11,421 nt of DNA from an uncultured Saprospiraceae bacterium (GTDB taxonomy: Bacteria; Bacteroidota; Bacteroidia; Chitinophagales; Saprospiraceae), in NCBI GenBank assembly GCA_905479665.1, contig CAJQNM010000450.1:1-11421 (forward strand), in the 5' to 3' direction. The position numbers and the translations under genes are program-made. The notes beneath the pieces were generated by a model. That model saw only the letters and a list, made by a program, of their open reading frames with translations, was not told where the DNA came from and ran no database searches. Shown piece by piece: positions 1-6,639 of the stretch (its first letter is position 1; each line of letters starts with the position of its first letter).

Positions 1-470
1 TCTATGGAGATCGCACGCTTGTTATCGTCAAACTCCACCACTCCGTAGCGCTCAGGGTCGGCTACCTGGTAGGCAAAGACAATGCCTCCATCCGGATTAC
101 TACTCTCCATGAGTAGTTCTTCCACCTTGCTGCCGTAAAAAATATTGTCTCCCAAGATGAGTGCTGAGGGATCACCGCCCACAAAATCTTCACCAATAAG
201 GAAAGCCTGCGCTAGTCCCTTTGGCTCGGGTTGCTCGGCGTACGAAAAGTTGCAACCGATTTCTGATCCATCGCCCAGCAACTTGGCAAAGTGCGGTAGA
301 TCGTATGGTGTCGAAATAATCAATACGTCTCGGATACCGGCCGAAAGCAACGTCGACAGCGGATAGTAGATCATCGGCTTGTCATAGACAGGCATAAGCT
401 GCTTGCTCACCGCCATCGTCAATGGATATAGCCGCGTACCAAGGCCACCAGCAAGAATAATTCCCTTCAT
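1..470 (-). CDS. rmlA: Glucose-1-phosphate thymidylyltransferase RmlA (3' end cut by window)
   Basis: Only the first 156 codons are in the window; the gene runs off the left edge. The enzyme couples dTTP and glucose-1-phosphate to make dTDP-glucose, the first step of the cytosolic dTDP-L-rhamnose pathway that feeds O-antigen and other surface polysaccharides. The translation opens MKGIILAGGLGTRLYPLT, the nucleotidyltransferase signature (GxGTRxxPxT). It continues with SKQLMPVYDKPMIYYPLSTL, the sugar-nucleotide binding segment typical of RmlA, and LILGDNIFYG, which carries the metal/phosphate-binding Asp. The ATG at 468-470 lies 2 nt after the stop of the upstream small gene and starts exactly at the family N-terminus. 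There is no clear Shine-Dalgarno, so it probably depends on the upstream operon for transcription and perhaps on translational coupling. The family is clear. The choice of RmlA over UDP-glucose or CDP-glucose relatives rests on the KQLMPVYDKPMIYYPLS segment. Confidence 0.95.
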   Translation of the reverse strand, partial: MKGIILAGGLGTRLYPLTMAVSKQLMPVYDKPMIYYPLSTLLSAGIRDVLIISTPYDLPHFAKLLGDGSEIGCNFSYAEQPEPKGLAQAFLIGEDFVGGDPSALILGDNIFYGSKVEELLMESSNPDGGIVFAYQVADPERYGVVEFDDNKRAISI

Positions 471-472
471 GG

Positions 473-823
473 TTATCGTTTTAGAAAGACAAATTGAGCA
501 CCCAACTCACTTAAGACAAATAGGCAAAGTTGCTCGACAGGATCCTTGTAGATGCTTTGAAAATCTTCGATTTTTTCTGCCTCGATCACTTTCTTCATCA
601 CAAATTCCTCCATCGTACTGGCGTTTACCGACCAGTTGCCCGCCACCTCTTCATGCCTGATGACTGGTATGCCCAGCTCTACGACCTGTTGATGCACCAC
701 CAGTACCGGGTAGTTTGATACCCCTTCGTCAATGATTGCATCGGAGGCTTTACCCATCATTTTGAGATAGGGTTTTAGCTCCTTTTCAAGCTTCGTAAAG
801 TCTTGGCGACTGGATCGTTTCAT
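473..823 (-). CDS. Conserved-looking hypothetical protein, 116 aa
   Basis: I do not recognise a named family. The 116-residue product has no signal peptide and no membrane segment, so it is presumably cytosolic. The N-terminus (about residues 1-30) is charged and predicted helical, the middle (about 38-70) alternates hydrophobic strand-like stretches such as YPVLVVHQQVVELGIPVI, and the C-terminal half is acidic and helical, ending in the hydrophobic segment CLFVLSELGAQFVFLKR. Coding status is supported by position: its ATG (821-823) is 3 nt after the rlmD stop and its stop (473-475) is 2 nt before the rmlA start, so it fills the space between two real genes with no slack. It is likely co-transcribed with both. 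Function is unknown; a link to RlmD or RmlA is only suggested by neighbourhood. Confidence 0.85.
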   Translation of the reverse strand: MKRSSRQDFTKLEKELKPYLKMMGKASDAIIDEGVSNYPVLVVHQQVVELGIPVIRHEEVAGNWSVNASTMEEFVMKKVIEAEKIEDFQSIYKDPVEQLCLFVLSELGAQFVFLKR

Positions 824-826
824 GCC

Positions 827-2230
827 TCAAATTCGGCGCAAAGATGCAATATTTTCGATATGGCTCGTATGGGGAAACATGTCGACGGGCTGCATATTAT
901 CTATAACATAGGCATGTTTGAGCAGGGCTATGTCGCGGGCTTGGGTAGCCGGGTTGCAACTTACATAGAGGATCTGTCGCGGAGCCAGCTCTAGTAGTTT
1001 TTGCACCACTTGCTCGTGCATGCCGCCTCGGGGTGGATCGGTTATGATCACGTCTGGCTGCCCGTGGCGACTTACGATTTCTTCTACCAACGTATGTCGA
1101 ACATCTCCTGCGTAAAAATGAGCATGGTCGATGCCATTGAGCTGAGCATTGAGTCGAGCATCAATGATCGCATCCGATACCTCTTCTATGCCGACCACTG
1201 TTTGGCACTGATCTGCAAGATAGAGCGTGATACTACCCAAACCGCAATAGAGATCGTAGACAATATCCTCCTTGCGGATATCGGCCATAGCCTTCAGGGC
1301 ATCATAGAGTCTGGTTGCCTGGAGGGTGTTTGTCTGAAAAAAAGACTTGGGTCGAATCTGAAATTTTAGGTCGCCGAGCTGCTCTACAATATGCGGATTG
1401 CCTTGATAGAGTTTGATATCTTGATCAAACAGTGTATCATTTTTTTTCTGATTTATAACGTAGTGCAATGAGGTAACTTCCGGAAATCGCTCGACAATAG
1501 CATCCAGAAGGGCTATTCGCAAATCTTCCTCCTCGTATGCAAAACTGAGCACCACCATCCAGTCTCCCAGCGTGCTATTCCGGATGATCATGTTGCGCAA
1601 ATAACCCGTGTGCTCCAGCGGATCGAAAAAAGAATAGTCGTGGGTGCGCGCAAAATCACCGACAAAATTGCGGATCGTATTGGAGAGGTCTGCCTGCAGC
1701 CAGCACTTTTCCAATTCGACAACTTTTTGAAAGTTTCCTGGGGGGTGAAGGCCGAGGGCTCCTGGATGATTGTATACCTGCTCGCTCGAGATTTCTTCTT
1801 GCGTAAGCCATCGTTTGGCGGAAAACGAATATTCGATTTTATTGCGATACTGGTAGGTGTCTGGGGCCGCCATGATGGGCTGGTACGAGATATCGGGTAT
1901 TTTAGCAATGCGCTCGAAACTGTCTTGTATCGTCTTTGTTTTTTGCTGCAACTGAGCTTGATAGTCGAGATGTTGCCACTTGCATCCACCACATTCTCCA
2001 AAATGAACACAGCGGGGCTCAACCCGATCGGGAGAGGGCTTGGTAATTCGTTCAGCCACTCCTTGCCACGATCCCTTCCGTTTGCGTAGCAATCGTACAT
2101 CGGCCACATCTCCAGGCACCACATCCGATACAAATACTACGTAGCCCTCGGCGGCCCTACCTACGGCCTTGCCTTTGTCTGCCAGCCCAGTGATTTGGAC
2201 TCCCTCGATCAACTCTTTTTTTCGTGGCAT
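827..2230 (-). CDS. rlmD: 23S rRNA (uracil-C5)-methyltransferase RlmD/RumA family
   Basis: This 467-residue SAM-dependent enzyme is expected to methylate C5 of a uridine in 23S rRNA (U1939 in E. coli for RlmD). An N-terminal TRAM RNA-binding domain (about residues 5-65) is followed by an iron-sulfur cluster site in which Cys74, Cys80 and Cys83 (CVHFGECGGC, spacing Cx5Cx2C) and distant Cys176 match the four RumA ligands. The Rossmann domain has the SAM loop VYDLYCGLGS (325-333) and ITDPPRGG (396-403). The catalytic nucleophile is Cys425 in LYVSCNPAT, and Glu459 near the C-terminus (HIEN) matches the proton-abstracting base. All key residues are present. The ATG at 2228-2230 overlaps the stop of the upstream lipoprotein gene by one base (TAATG), which favours translational coupling. 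Assignment to RlmD rather than RlmC or the dual-specific RlmCD is by overall resemblance; target specificity cannot be read from sequence alone. Confidence 0.93.
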   Translation of the reverse strand: MPRKKELIEGVQITGLADKGKAVGRAAEGYVVFVSDVVPGDVADVRLLRKRKGSWQGVAERITKPSPDRVEPRCVHFGECGGCKWQHLDYQAQLQQKTKTIQDSFERIAKIPDISYQPIMAAPDTYQYRNKIEYSFSAKRWLTQEEISSEQVYNHPGALGLHPPGNFQKVVELEKCWLQADLSNTIRNFVGDFARTHDYSFFDPLEHTGYLRNMIIRNSTLGDWMVVLSFAYEEEDLRIALLDAIVERFPEVTSLHYVINQKKNDTLFDQDIKLYQGNPHIVEQLGDLKFQIRPKSFFQTNTLQATRLYDALKAMADIRKEDIVYDLYCGLGSITLYLADQCQTVVGIEEVSDAIIDARLNAQLNGIDHAHFYAGDVRHTLVEEIVSRHGQPDVIITDPPRGGMHEQVVQKLLELAPRQILYVSCNPATQARDIALLKHAYVIDNMQPVDMFPHTSHIENIASLRRI

Positions 2231-4131
2231 TATATTTTATCTACAATCACGAATTCGGTGCGACGATTCTGTCGCCGTCCTTCCTCCGTGGTGTTTGGAG
2301 CAATTGGTTTCCGTTCTCCATATCCTCTGAATTGCATTCTAGATTCCGCGATACCCGCAGTGACCAAGTAGTCATATACTGCTTTAGCTCGCGTTTCGGA
2401 GAGTTGAAGATTATCCGTTGGAGCGCCTACGTCATCGGTGTGCCCTTGGATCAGAATTTTCATTTCAGAATTTATTTCCATTTTATTTTTCAGGAATTGA
2501 AGCTCCGCAAAAGAGGTGTTCAGTAAATCTGCTGATCCACTCGCAAAAAAAATGTTGCGCAAGATAATCGGCTCTGATGTTTCGGACAAGCTGGCAATGG
2601 GACTTAGCCAGACTTTCAGCCGGATGGGGTCTAACTCTGTGGTAGGTGCCCTAAGATCTATGTGTTGAGAATAGAATGTATAGCCAGCCTTATCGATGCG
2701 TAGGGCATACTCGCCTCCTGTAGGAAGAGTGATCATATTTGGGCCTCCTGTCGAGATCGCATACGATGAAAAAGATCTGTCCCGCTTAAGGTCATAGATT
2801 GTGGCTGTCGTTTCAAGTCGCTCTCCACTCGATTTGTCATAGACTTCCATCTCCACATAGATAGAAGGTACTGAGCGCACTCGCTCTGGAAGAGGGGTTT
2901 CAAAAATGTCAATGTTGAGTCGCTTTCGATCATCAACGATGGTCCGGGCAAAATATCCGGTCTTGCCATCAAGGGTGATGCTCATCGCGCCCTCATTGTC
3001 TGACGTATTTACCGAACTCCCGAGATTAACAACCACAGGATCGCCAGCCAGATCGCGATAAAACAAGTCATGCCCACCGTGCCCCGGATGACCGTTTGAC
3101 ATAAAATAGAGACTATGCCCATCTGGATGTAGGAATGGAGATTCCTCATCCCCTCCAGTATTTACCGAAGTAAGATTGGTCGGCTGTGACCAGCCATCTT
3201 TGGTTCGATTGAGAAACCAGATGTCTCTTCCCCCTTTGCCTCCGGCTCGATTGCTGCTGAAAAAGAGTCTCATCCCATCGGCGCTAAGGCAAGGCTGTGA
3301 CTCCCAGGCGTCCGTATTGACTTGTGGTCCCAAATTGCGAGGTGGTTGCCAGGTATCTCCGTCGCGGGAGGTAAAGTAGAGATCGCAGCTGCCATACCCA
3401 TCTGAAACCCCACAGCGCGTAAAAAGTAGGATGCGTCCATCAACTGATAAAAAATGGGCTCCTTCGTTTTCAGATGTGTTGAGATCTTCGAGGGGCTCGG
3501 CGGTCTCCCATCGACTACCCACTTTTCGAGCCATATACAAATCCTCCTGCCCCCTTACTCGCCGTGTGAAAATCATACTCGCCTCATCGGCAGGCAGTGC
3601 TGGCAAATATTCTGCTGCTGCAGTATTGATCTCTGAGGAGAGTGGAGTATCATTTCTCTCTACTTGTCGTTCATGAGCCATGAGATAGCGGCTATCGCGC
3701 AGGTATTTTTCCGACTCTTTTCGGAGTCTGCTTTCACTTGGTGCTAGTTGTAGATATCGCTCAAACCCTTCGATGGCCTGATCATATTTTTTCATCTCCC
3801 AACCGATAAGTCCCAATCGATGCCAAATAATGGGTTCCGGAGAGGATTGCAATTTCAGGTGTTTTCGCAAAAGCCTAGCGCTCTTGCTCAAGTCTTGCTG
3901 ATCAAAAGCGATCGCACTGAGTCCCTTGTACGCATCGGCATAGGTACTATCCGTTTGCAGGATTTTTAAGAATATTTCTCGCGCTGCAACCGTATCTCCA
4001 GCCTGGTACCGAACGGCGCCTTGGCGATATAGTTCTGTGGGCGATTCACTTTGTTGCTGTGGTCGGGTTGTAGTTGAACAACCGGCAAGGATGACCCACA
4101 TGAAAAGACCAAAAATGAAGTGCGTATGCAT
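2230..4131 (-). CDS. PorE-like outer-membrane lipoprotein (TPR, beta-propeller, CRD-like, OmpA)
   Basis: A 633-residue lipoprotein. A short signal peptide ends in the lipobox LAGC with Cys18 as the lipidated residue; the following STTTR lacks the acidic surface-export signal described in Bacteroidota, so it should face the periplasm. Domains in order: TPR helices (about 32-150); a PD40/WD40-like beta-propeller (about 178-410) with repeated blades such as LSADGMRLFFSSNRAGG, each near a GxxDIW/GxHDLF turn; a CRD-like beta-sandwich (about 424-495); and a C-terminal OmpA peptidoglycan-binding domain (about 520-633) with IQGHTDD, LSETRA (Arg581) and QNRRTEF. This domain order is that of PorE (PG1058) of Porphyromonas gingivalis, a periplasmic type IX secretion component. 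Bacteroidota carry several paralogues with related layouts, so orthology to PorE is an inference. It is the first gene of the packed run with rlmD, the 116-aa gene and rmlA, and follows an 84-nt gap. Confidence 0.92.
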   Translation of the reverse strand: MHTHFIFGLFMWVILAGCSTTTRPQQQSESPTELYRQGAVRYQAGDTVAAREIFLKILQTDSTYADAYKGLSAIAFDQQDLSKSARLLRKHLKLQSSPEPIIWHRLGLIGWEMKKYDQAIEGFERYLQLAPSESRLRKESEKYLRDSRYLMAHERQVERNDTPLSSEINTAAAEYLPALPADEASMIFTRRVRGQEDLYMARKVGSRWETAEPLEDLNTSENEGAHFLSVDGRILLFTRCGVSDGYGSCDLYFTSRDGDTWQPPRNLGPQVNTDAWESQPCLSADGMRLFFSSNRAGGKGGRDIWFLNRTKDGWSQPTNLTSVNTGGDEESPFLHPDGHSLYFMSNGHPGHGGHDLFYRDLAGDPVVVNLGSSVNTSDNEGAMSITLDGKTGYFARTIVDDRKRLNIDIFETPLPERVRSVPSIYVEMEVYDKSSGERLETTATIYDLKRDRSFSSYAISTGGPNMITLPTGGEYALRIDKAGYTFYSQHIDLRAPTTELDPIRLKVWLSPIASLSETSEPIILRNIFFASGSADLLNTSFAELQFLKNKMEINSEMKILIQGHTDDVGAPTDNLQLSETRAKAVYDYLVTAGIAESRMQFRGYGERKPIAPNTTEEGRRQNRRTEFVIVDKI

Positions 4132-4215
4132 AGCAAAATTCTTAACCTCAGGAAAGGAGGAATTATTGCTGCTAGCGTAAAACCTCAGTTGACCTTGGTA
4201 TGGAGGGATCGTGGG
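4132..4215 (-). promoter_or_regulatory. 84-nt gap upstream of the PorE-like gene with an 8-bp direct repeat
   Basis: The gap between the TPR gene stop and the lipoprotein start contains the octamer AACCTCAG twice (4144-4151 and 4181-4188, plus-strand reading), with 37 bases between repeat starts. On the minus strand this reads CTGAGGTT twice. It could hold the operon's own promoter and a repeated operator, but no good TAnnTTTG element is visible and the repeat may be chance. The upstream TPR gene could also be read through into the operon. Confidence 0.25.
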
Positions 4216-5232
4216 CTATCGAGGCGCTGCCAATATCGCAGTAGCTTTCTTGTTGCCCAGCTTTGATGCTTGATTCCAATCAGCGATGAACCCATTTTTA
4301 CCAAGTTCCTTTCGTGCTACTCCACGATGATAAAGAAGATCTGCCTCCAGGGTATCATCTTTGGGCTCTGTAATTTCAAAGGCCCGGTTGAAAGACTCCA
4401 TTGCATCATCATGCTGGCCCAGCTCCATGAGGACCAATCCATATTTGAAAAACGCAGCCTTACGATGCACGTAGTTGATACTTTCTGGCTTAAAGGCTCG
4501 GCGAGTGAGGAAGCGGAGTTCAAATTCTGCTTCTTTGTAGCGCTCTAAGTTCATCAGGCAATCTGCCTTGAGGCGTCGACTTTCCCAATGTATGTCTTGC
4601 AAAGCGAGAGAGGTTTTAATCGCCATGGCGAAATCAGCAATGGCATCTTCCCAATCTTTACGGTTCATTTTTATGCGCCCTCTGCCATAGTAGGCGGGAG
4701 AGTTGCTTTTTTCGTGGGTGATGGCTTTGCTGAAATCACGCTCTGCATCATGATACTTCTTAAGCACATAATTTACGTATCCGCGTCGCTCATAAGCTTG
4801 AGCGTGCTTGTCATAGATCTCGATGGCTTTGGTCAATGCCTTTTCTGCCTCCGTTTCCTTTCCTAAATCGACTAGCTCTACTCCACGTCGGAAGCTTTGT
4901 ACGACAGCCTTGTCTCCTTCCGGTTCGATCCAAGCATACTTATTGATTTTACCCTCTTCCGTCATCCAGACACCAATGTTGCCCGCCACTGCAAACTGCG
5001 CTACATAGGTAAGGAGATCAACAGAATTGCGCCAATTCTTGTCACTAATATTAATCACTGTACGGGGGAGATCAACAGACAATGTGTCTAGGTGAAAGAT
5101 CTCCTCGCTCTTAAACAAGACGTCGCCCTTGTAATAATTTTCCAATCGGTGGTCGTACATTTTAACCACCTTTTCGAAACTCTTCAAATTGCTGAACTGC
5201 AGATTTCCTTGAAATATACTTTTGAAAAACAT
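4216..5232 (-). CDS. Cytosolic tetratricopeptide-repeat protein, 338 aa
   Basis: The product has no signal peptide or membrane segment. Numbered from the ATG, the first 105 or so residues form a domain I do not recognise (centred on ISDKNWRNSVDLLTYVAQ). The rest is tandem TPR units, clearest at about 111-144, 145-178, 179-212 and 257-290, with typical A-x-x-x-G/R-x-x-x-x-x-x-x-x-Y-x-x-A spacing (for example AYYGRGRIKMNRKDWEDAI), and a degenerate last unit ending near residue 330. TPR arrays are protein-protein scaffolds; no catalytic motif is seen. I chose the ATG at 5230-5232; a TTG lies one codon upstream (5235), and an internal ATG at 5160 has a better purine-rich leader (AAAGGTGG), so the true N-terminus could be up to 25 residues shorter. 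It lies 84 nt upstream of the PorE-like gene on the same strand. Function is unknown. Confidence 0.85.
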   Translation of the reverse strand: MFFKSIFQGNLQFSNLKSFEKVVKMYDHRLENYYKGDVLFKSEEIFHLDTLSVDLPRTVINISDKNWRNSVDLLTYVAQFAVAGNIGVWMTEEGKINKYAWIEPEGDKAVVQSFRRGVELVDLGKETEAEKALTKAIEIYDKHAQAYERRGYVNYVLKKYHDAERDFSKAITHEKSNSPAYYGRGRIKMNRKDWEDAIADFAMAIKTSLALQDIHWESRRLKADCLMNLERYKEAEFELRFLTRRAFKPESINYVHRKAAFFKYGLVLMELGQHDDAMESFNRAFEITEPKDDTLEADLLYHRGVARKELGKNGFIADWNQASKLGNKKATAILAAPR

Positions 5233-5480
5233 CAAAAAGTTTTCTATTTAGATTTAGCCGAACAATAAAGATCGACTTATTATCCAGATAATCAAAGTAT
5301 TAGGGAACTCACCTCAATTTATTCCTAAGGTTTTTCATTTTTCGACCTTAGCCCACAGTTTATAAACCTTTGGTACAATTGTTGCAAATGTTGACCTTAC
5401 TCCTTCCGTTGAAAATATAATTTCGATAGGAAGCATAGGCCTGATCTTCGCAAATTTAGCGCAAGTGTTCTGATTTTGAG

Positions 5481-5500
5481 ATCACGCCATTTGGTGTGAT
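5481..5500 (+). other. Hairpin, 8-bp stem and 4-nt loop
   Basis: ATCACGCC (5481-5488) pairs with GGTGTGAT (5493-5500) around the loop ATTT; seven Watson-Crick pairs and one G-T pair if transcribed rightward. On the opposite strand the wobble becomes a C-A mismatch, so the plus-strand RNA is the better folder. No T tract follows, so it is not an ordinary intrinsic terminator. Its role is unknown. Confidence 0.35.
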
Positions 5501-5666
5501 GCGTCGCTATGGTAGCATGGTATTTTTCCATTATCGTGAATCTTCGTTTGTATGATTGATACCTACGAACTCAAGGACGTCCCGCAATTTTCCTTCTCAC
5601 CGTAAGAATGCCTACGATTGCGAGGCAAAATCACAGTGGAGCCCTTGATTTCATTGGTCTTTTGAC

Positions 5667-5697
5667 TTTCGCGACGAAAACCCAATGTATAAATTGG
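5667..5697 (+). promoter_or_regulatory. Possible Bacteroidota-type promoter for pth
   Basis: TTTC (5667-5670) and TAAATTGG (5690-5697) are separated by 19 nt and resemble the phylum's -33 TTTG and -7 TAnnTTTG elements with one mismatch each. Transcription would begin around 5704, giving a leader of about 50 nt before pth. The -7 element overlaps the CCCAAT/ATTGGG inverted repeat (5681-5698), which could act as an operator. This is a weak match only. Confidence 0.25.
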
Positions 5698-5754
5698 GAT
5701 TATTATTAAGTCCTGTGACTAGGCACATCGAATCTTGACCTTATCTTAAAGCCA

Positions 5755-6408
5755 ATGTTAGCAAGAATTATGCAGTGGCTAAAGCCCAAACGAGATACCT
5801 TTGCCCCCGAGATGAAGTATCTGATAGTAGGTTTGGGAAATATGGGTATCGAATATGAGGGGACCCGGCACAATGTGGGTTTTAGTGTAGCTGACCAACT
5901 GGTCGAATCAGCTCAGGAATCCTTTAAACATGAGACTCTGGGTGACCTTGCTCTTCTCAAGCACCGAGGTAGGCAGATGTATGTCCTGAAACCCTCGACA
6001 TTTATGAATCGCAGCGGAAAAGCGGTGCACCATTGGATGCAAAAGCTGAGCATACCACGAGAGAATCTGCTCGTCGTCGTTGACGAAATTCAGTTGGAAT
6101 TTGGAGCCTTTAAGCTCACCAAAAAAGGCAAGGATGGTGGCCATAATGGCCTCAGGGACATTCAAAATTATTTGCAGGGGCCAAAGTACAACCGCTTACG
6201 CATCGGTGTTGGCCGTGATTTCCAGCGAGGTGGGCAGGTGGACTATGTACTGGGAAAATGGTCGCAGGAACAAGCAGCGTGCTTGCCAAAAATCATCGAT
6301 GCCTGTTGCGAGGTGGTCAAGTCTTTTGTCGCCATCGGTGCAGATCATACCATGACCAAATACAACGAGAAAGGACGTGCTGCTGCCAGCGCCAACAAAG
6401 ATAATTAA
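5755..6408 (+). CDS. pth: Peptidyl-tRNA hydrolase Pth
   Basis: Pth cleaves the ester bond of peptidyl-tRNAs released from stalled ribosomes and recycles tRNA in the cytosol; it is usually essential. The 217-residue protein carries the family signature KYLIVGLGN...TRHNVGF. Expected active-site residues are all present: Asn29 (E. coli Asn10), catalytic His39 (His20), Asn85 in STFMNRSG (Asn68), Asp110 in VVVDEI (Asp93) and Asn131 in GGHNGLRDI (Asn114). The usual GLGNPG is GLGNMG here. The canonical N-terminus corresponds to Met20 (ATG at 5812). The frame is open from ATG 5755, giving a 19-residue basic, Trp-containing extension of the kind seen in other Bacteroidota Pth proteins; ATG 5770 is a third option. 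No start has a strong Shine-Dalgarno. It stands alone on the plus strand, convergent with rng. Confidence 0.95.
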   Translation: MLARIMQWLKPKRDTFAPEMKYLIVGLGNMGIEYEGTRHNVGFSVADQLVESAQESFKHETLGDLALLKHRGRQMYVLKPSTFMNRSGKAVHHWMQKLSIPRENLLVVVDEIQLEFGAFKLTKKGKDGGHNGLRDIQNYLQGPKYNRLRIGVGRDFQRGGQVDYVLGKWSQEQAACLPKIIDACCEVVKSFVAIGADHTMTKYNEKGRAAASANKDN

Positions 6409-6548
6409 TGGATCTGTCGGCTAGTGCACGAACCATTGTGAATATTGCAGTTAATTTTTCATCGCGGGAACGTAGCCCTGGTATCGCGCGCTATACAGCG
6501 GGATGGAATATCATCGACAGATTTTGGGGCGCAAGACCGAAATCATGA
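6408..6548 (+). CDS. Doubtful 46-codon ORF overlapping the pth stop
   Basis: An ATG overlaps the pth stop codon (TAATG, bases 6406-6410) and opens a 46-residue frame beginning MDLSASARTIVNIAV and ending WGARPKS at TGA 6546-6548. I recognise no family, and no membrane segment or motif stands out. The only support is the stop-start overlap, a pattern used twice elsewhere in this window for real operon genes. It may equally be the untranslated 3' tail of pth or a decayed gene. Confidence 0.15.
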   Translation: MDLSASARTIVNIAVNFSSRERSPGIARYTAGWNIIDRFWGARPKS

Positions 6549-6563
6549 TCCAGTTGATCATGA
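6543..6563. repeat. Perfect 8-bp inverted repeat downstream of pth
   Basis: TCATGATC (6543-6550) and GATCATGA (6556-6563) are exact reverse complements around the 5-nt spacer CAGTT. In RNA this is a hairpin about 140 nt after the pth stop. It is AT-rich and has no following T run, so it is a poor intrinsic terminator; it could protect the pth transcript 3' end or bind a dimeric protein. Confidence 0.4.
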
Positions 6564-6616
6564 ATGGAGATGACCACGTGCAGCGAAGTATGAGGAAAAA
6601 ATGGGTTAAAATTATT

Positions 6617-6631
6617 GCCACTCTTTCAGTG
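6617..6631 (-). terminator. Candidate weak terminator for rng
   Basis: CCACT (6617-6621) pairs with AGTGG (6627-6631). Read on the minus strand, the stem follows the rng stop codon (6640-6642) by eight bases and is followed by CAATAATTTTAA, a moderately T-rich tail. The stem is only 5 bp, so termination would be weak; position and polarity between convergent genes favour it. Confidence 0.35.
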
Positions 6632-6639
6632 GTTCGGTA

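Larger units (their letters stand above)
5236..5754. other. About 520-nt divergent intergenic region with several small hairpins
   Basis: There is no convincing gene between the TPR gene and pth. Reading frames are short and broken on both strands; the longest plus-strand ATG frame (5608-5709, 33 codons) resembles nothing known to me. The region must hold the promoters for both divergent neighbours. It has small inverted repeats at 5481-5500 (8-bp stem with one G-T pair, loop ATTT), 5507-5517 (GCTA/TAGC) and 5681-5698 (CCCAAT/ATTGGG). The motif TTGACCTTA occurs at 5391-5399 and again at 5735-5743, just before pth. The length is unusual here, where most same-strand gaps are under 15 nt, so an unannotated small RNA or a decayed gene is possible but not shown. 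Confidence 0.5.

Noticed and set aside
1610..2089. 159-codon plus-strand frame opposite rlmD
   Set aside because: Antisense shadow of rlmD with no recognisable motif; its length follows from codon bias of the true gene.
1588..2133. 181-codon minus-strand frame inside rlmD
   Set aside because: It lies wholly within rlmD in another frame. The rlmD frame has all cluster ligands and catalytic residues, while this one shows no family features and a composition typical of a shadow frame.
5681..5698. CCCAAT/ATTGGG hairpin as a leftward terminator
   Set aside because: On the minus strand it is followed by TTTTCG and looks terminator-like, but no leftward gene lies upstream of it; pth runs the other way. 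A promoter operator is at least as likely.
5608..5709. 33-codon plus-strand ORF before pth
   Set aside because: The peptide (MPTIARQNHSGALDF...) matches nothing I know, has no ribosome-binding sequence, and its end covers the candidate pth promoter.
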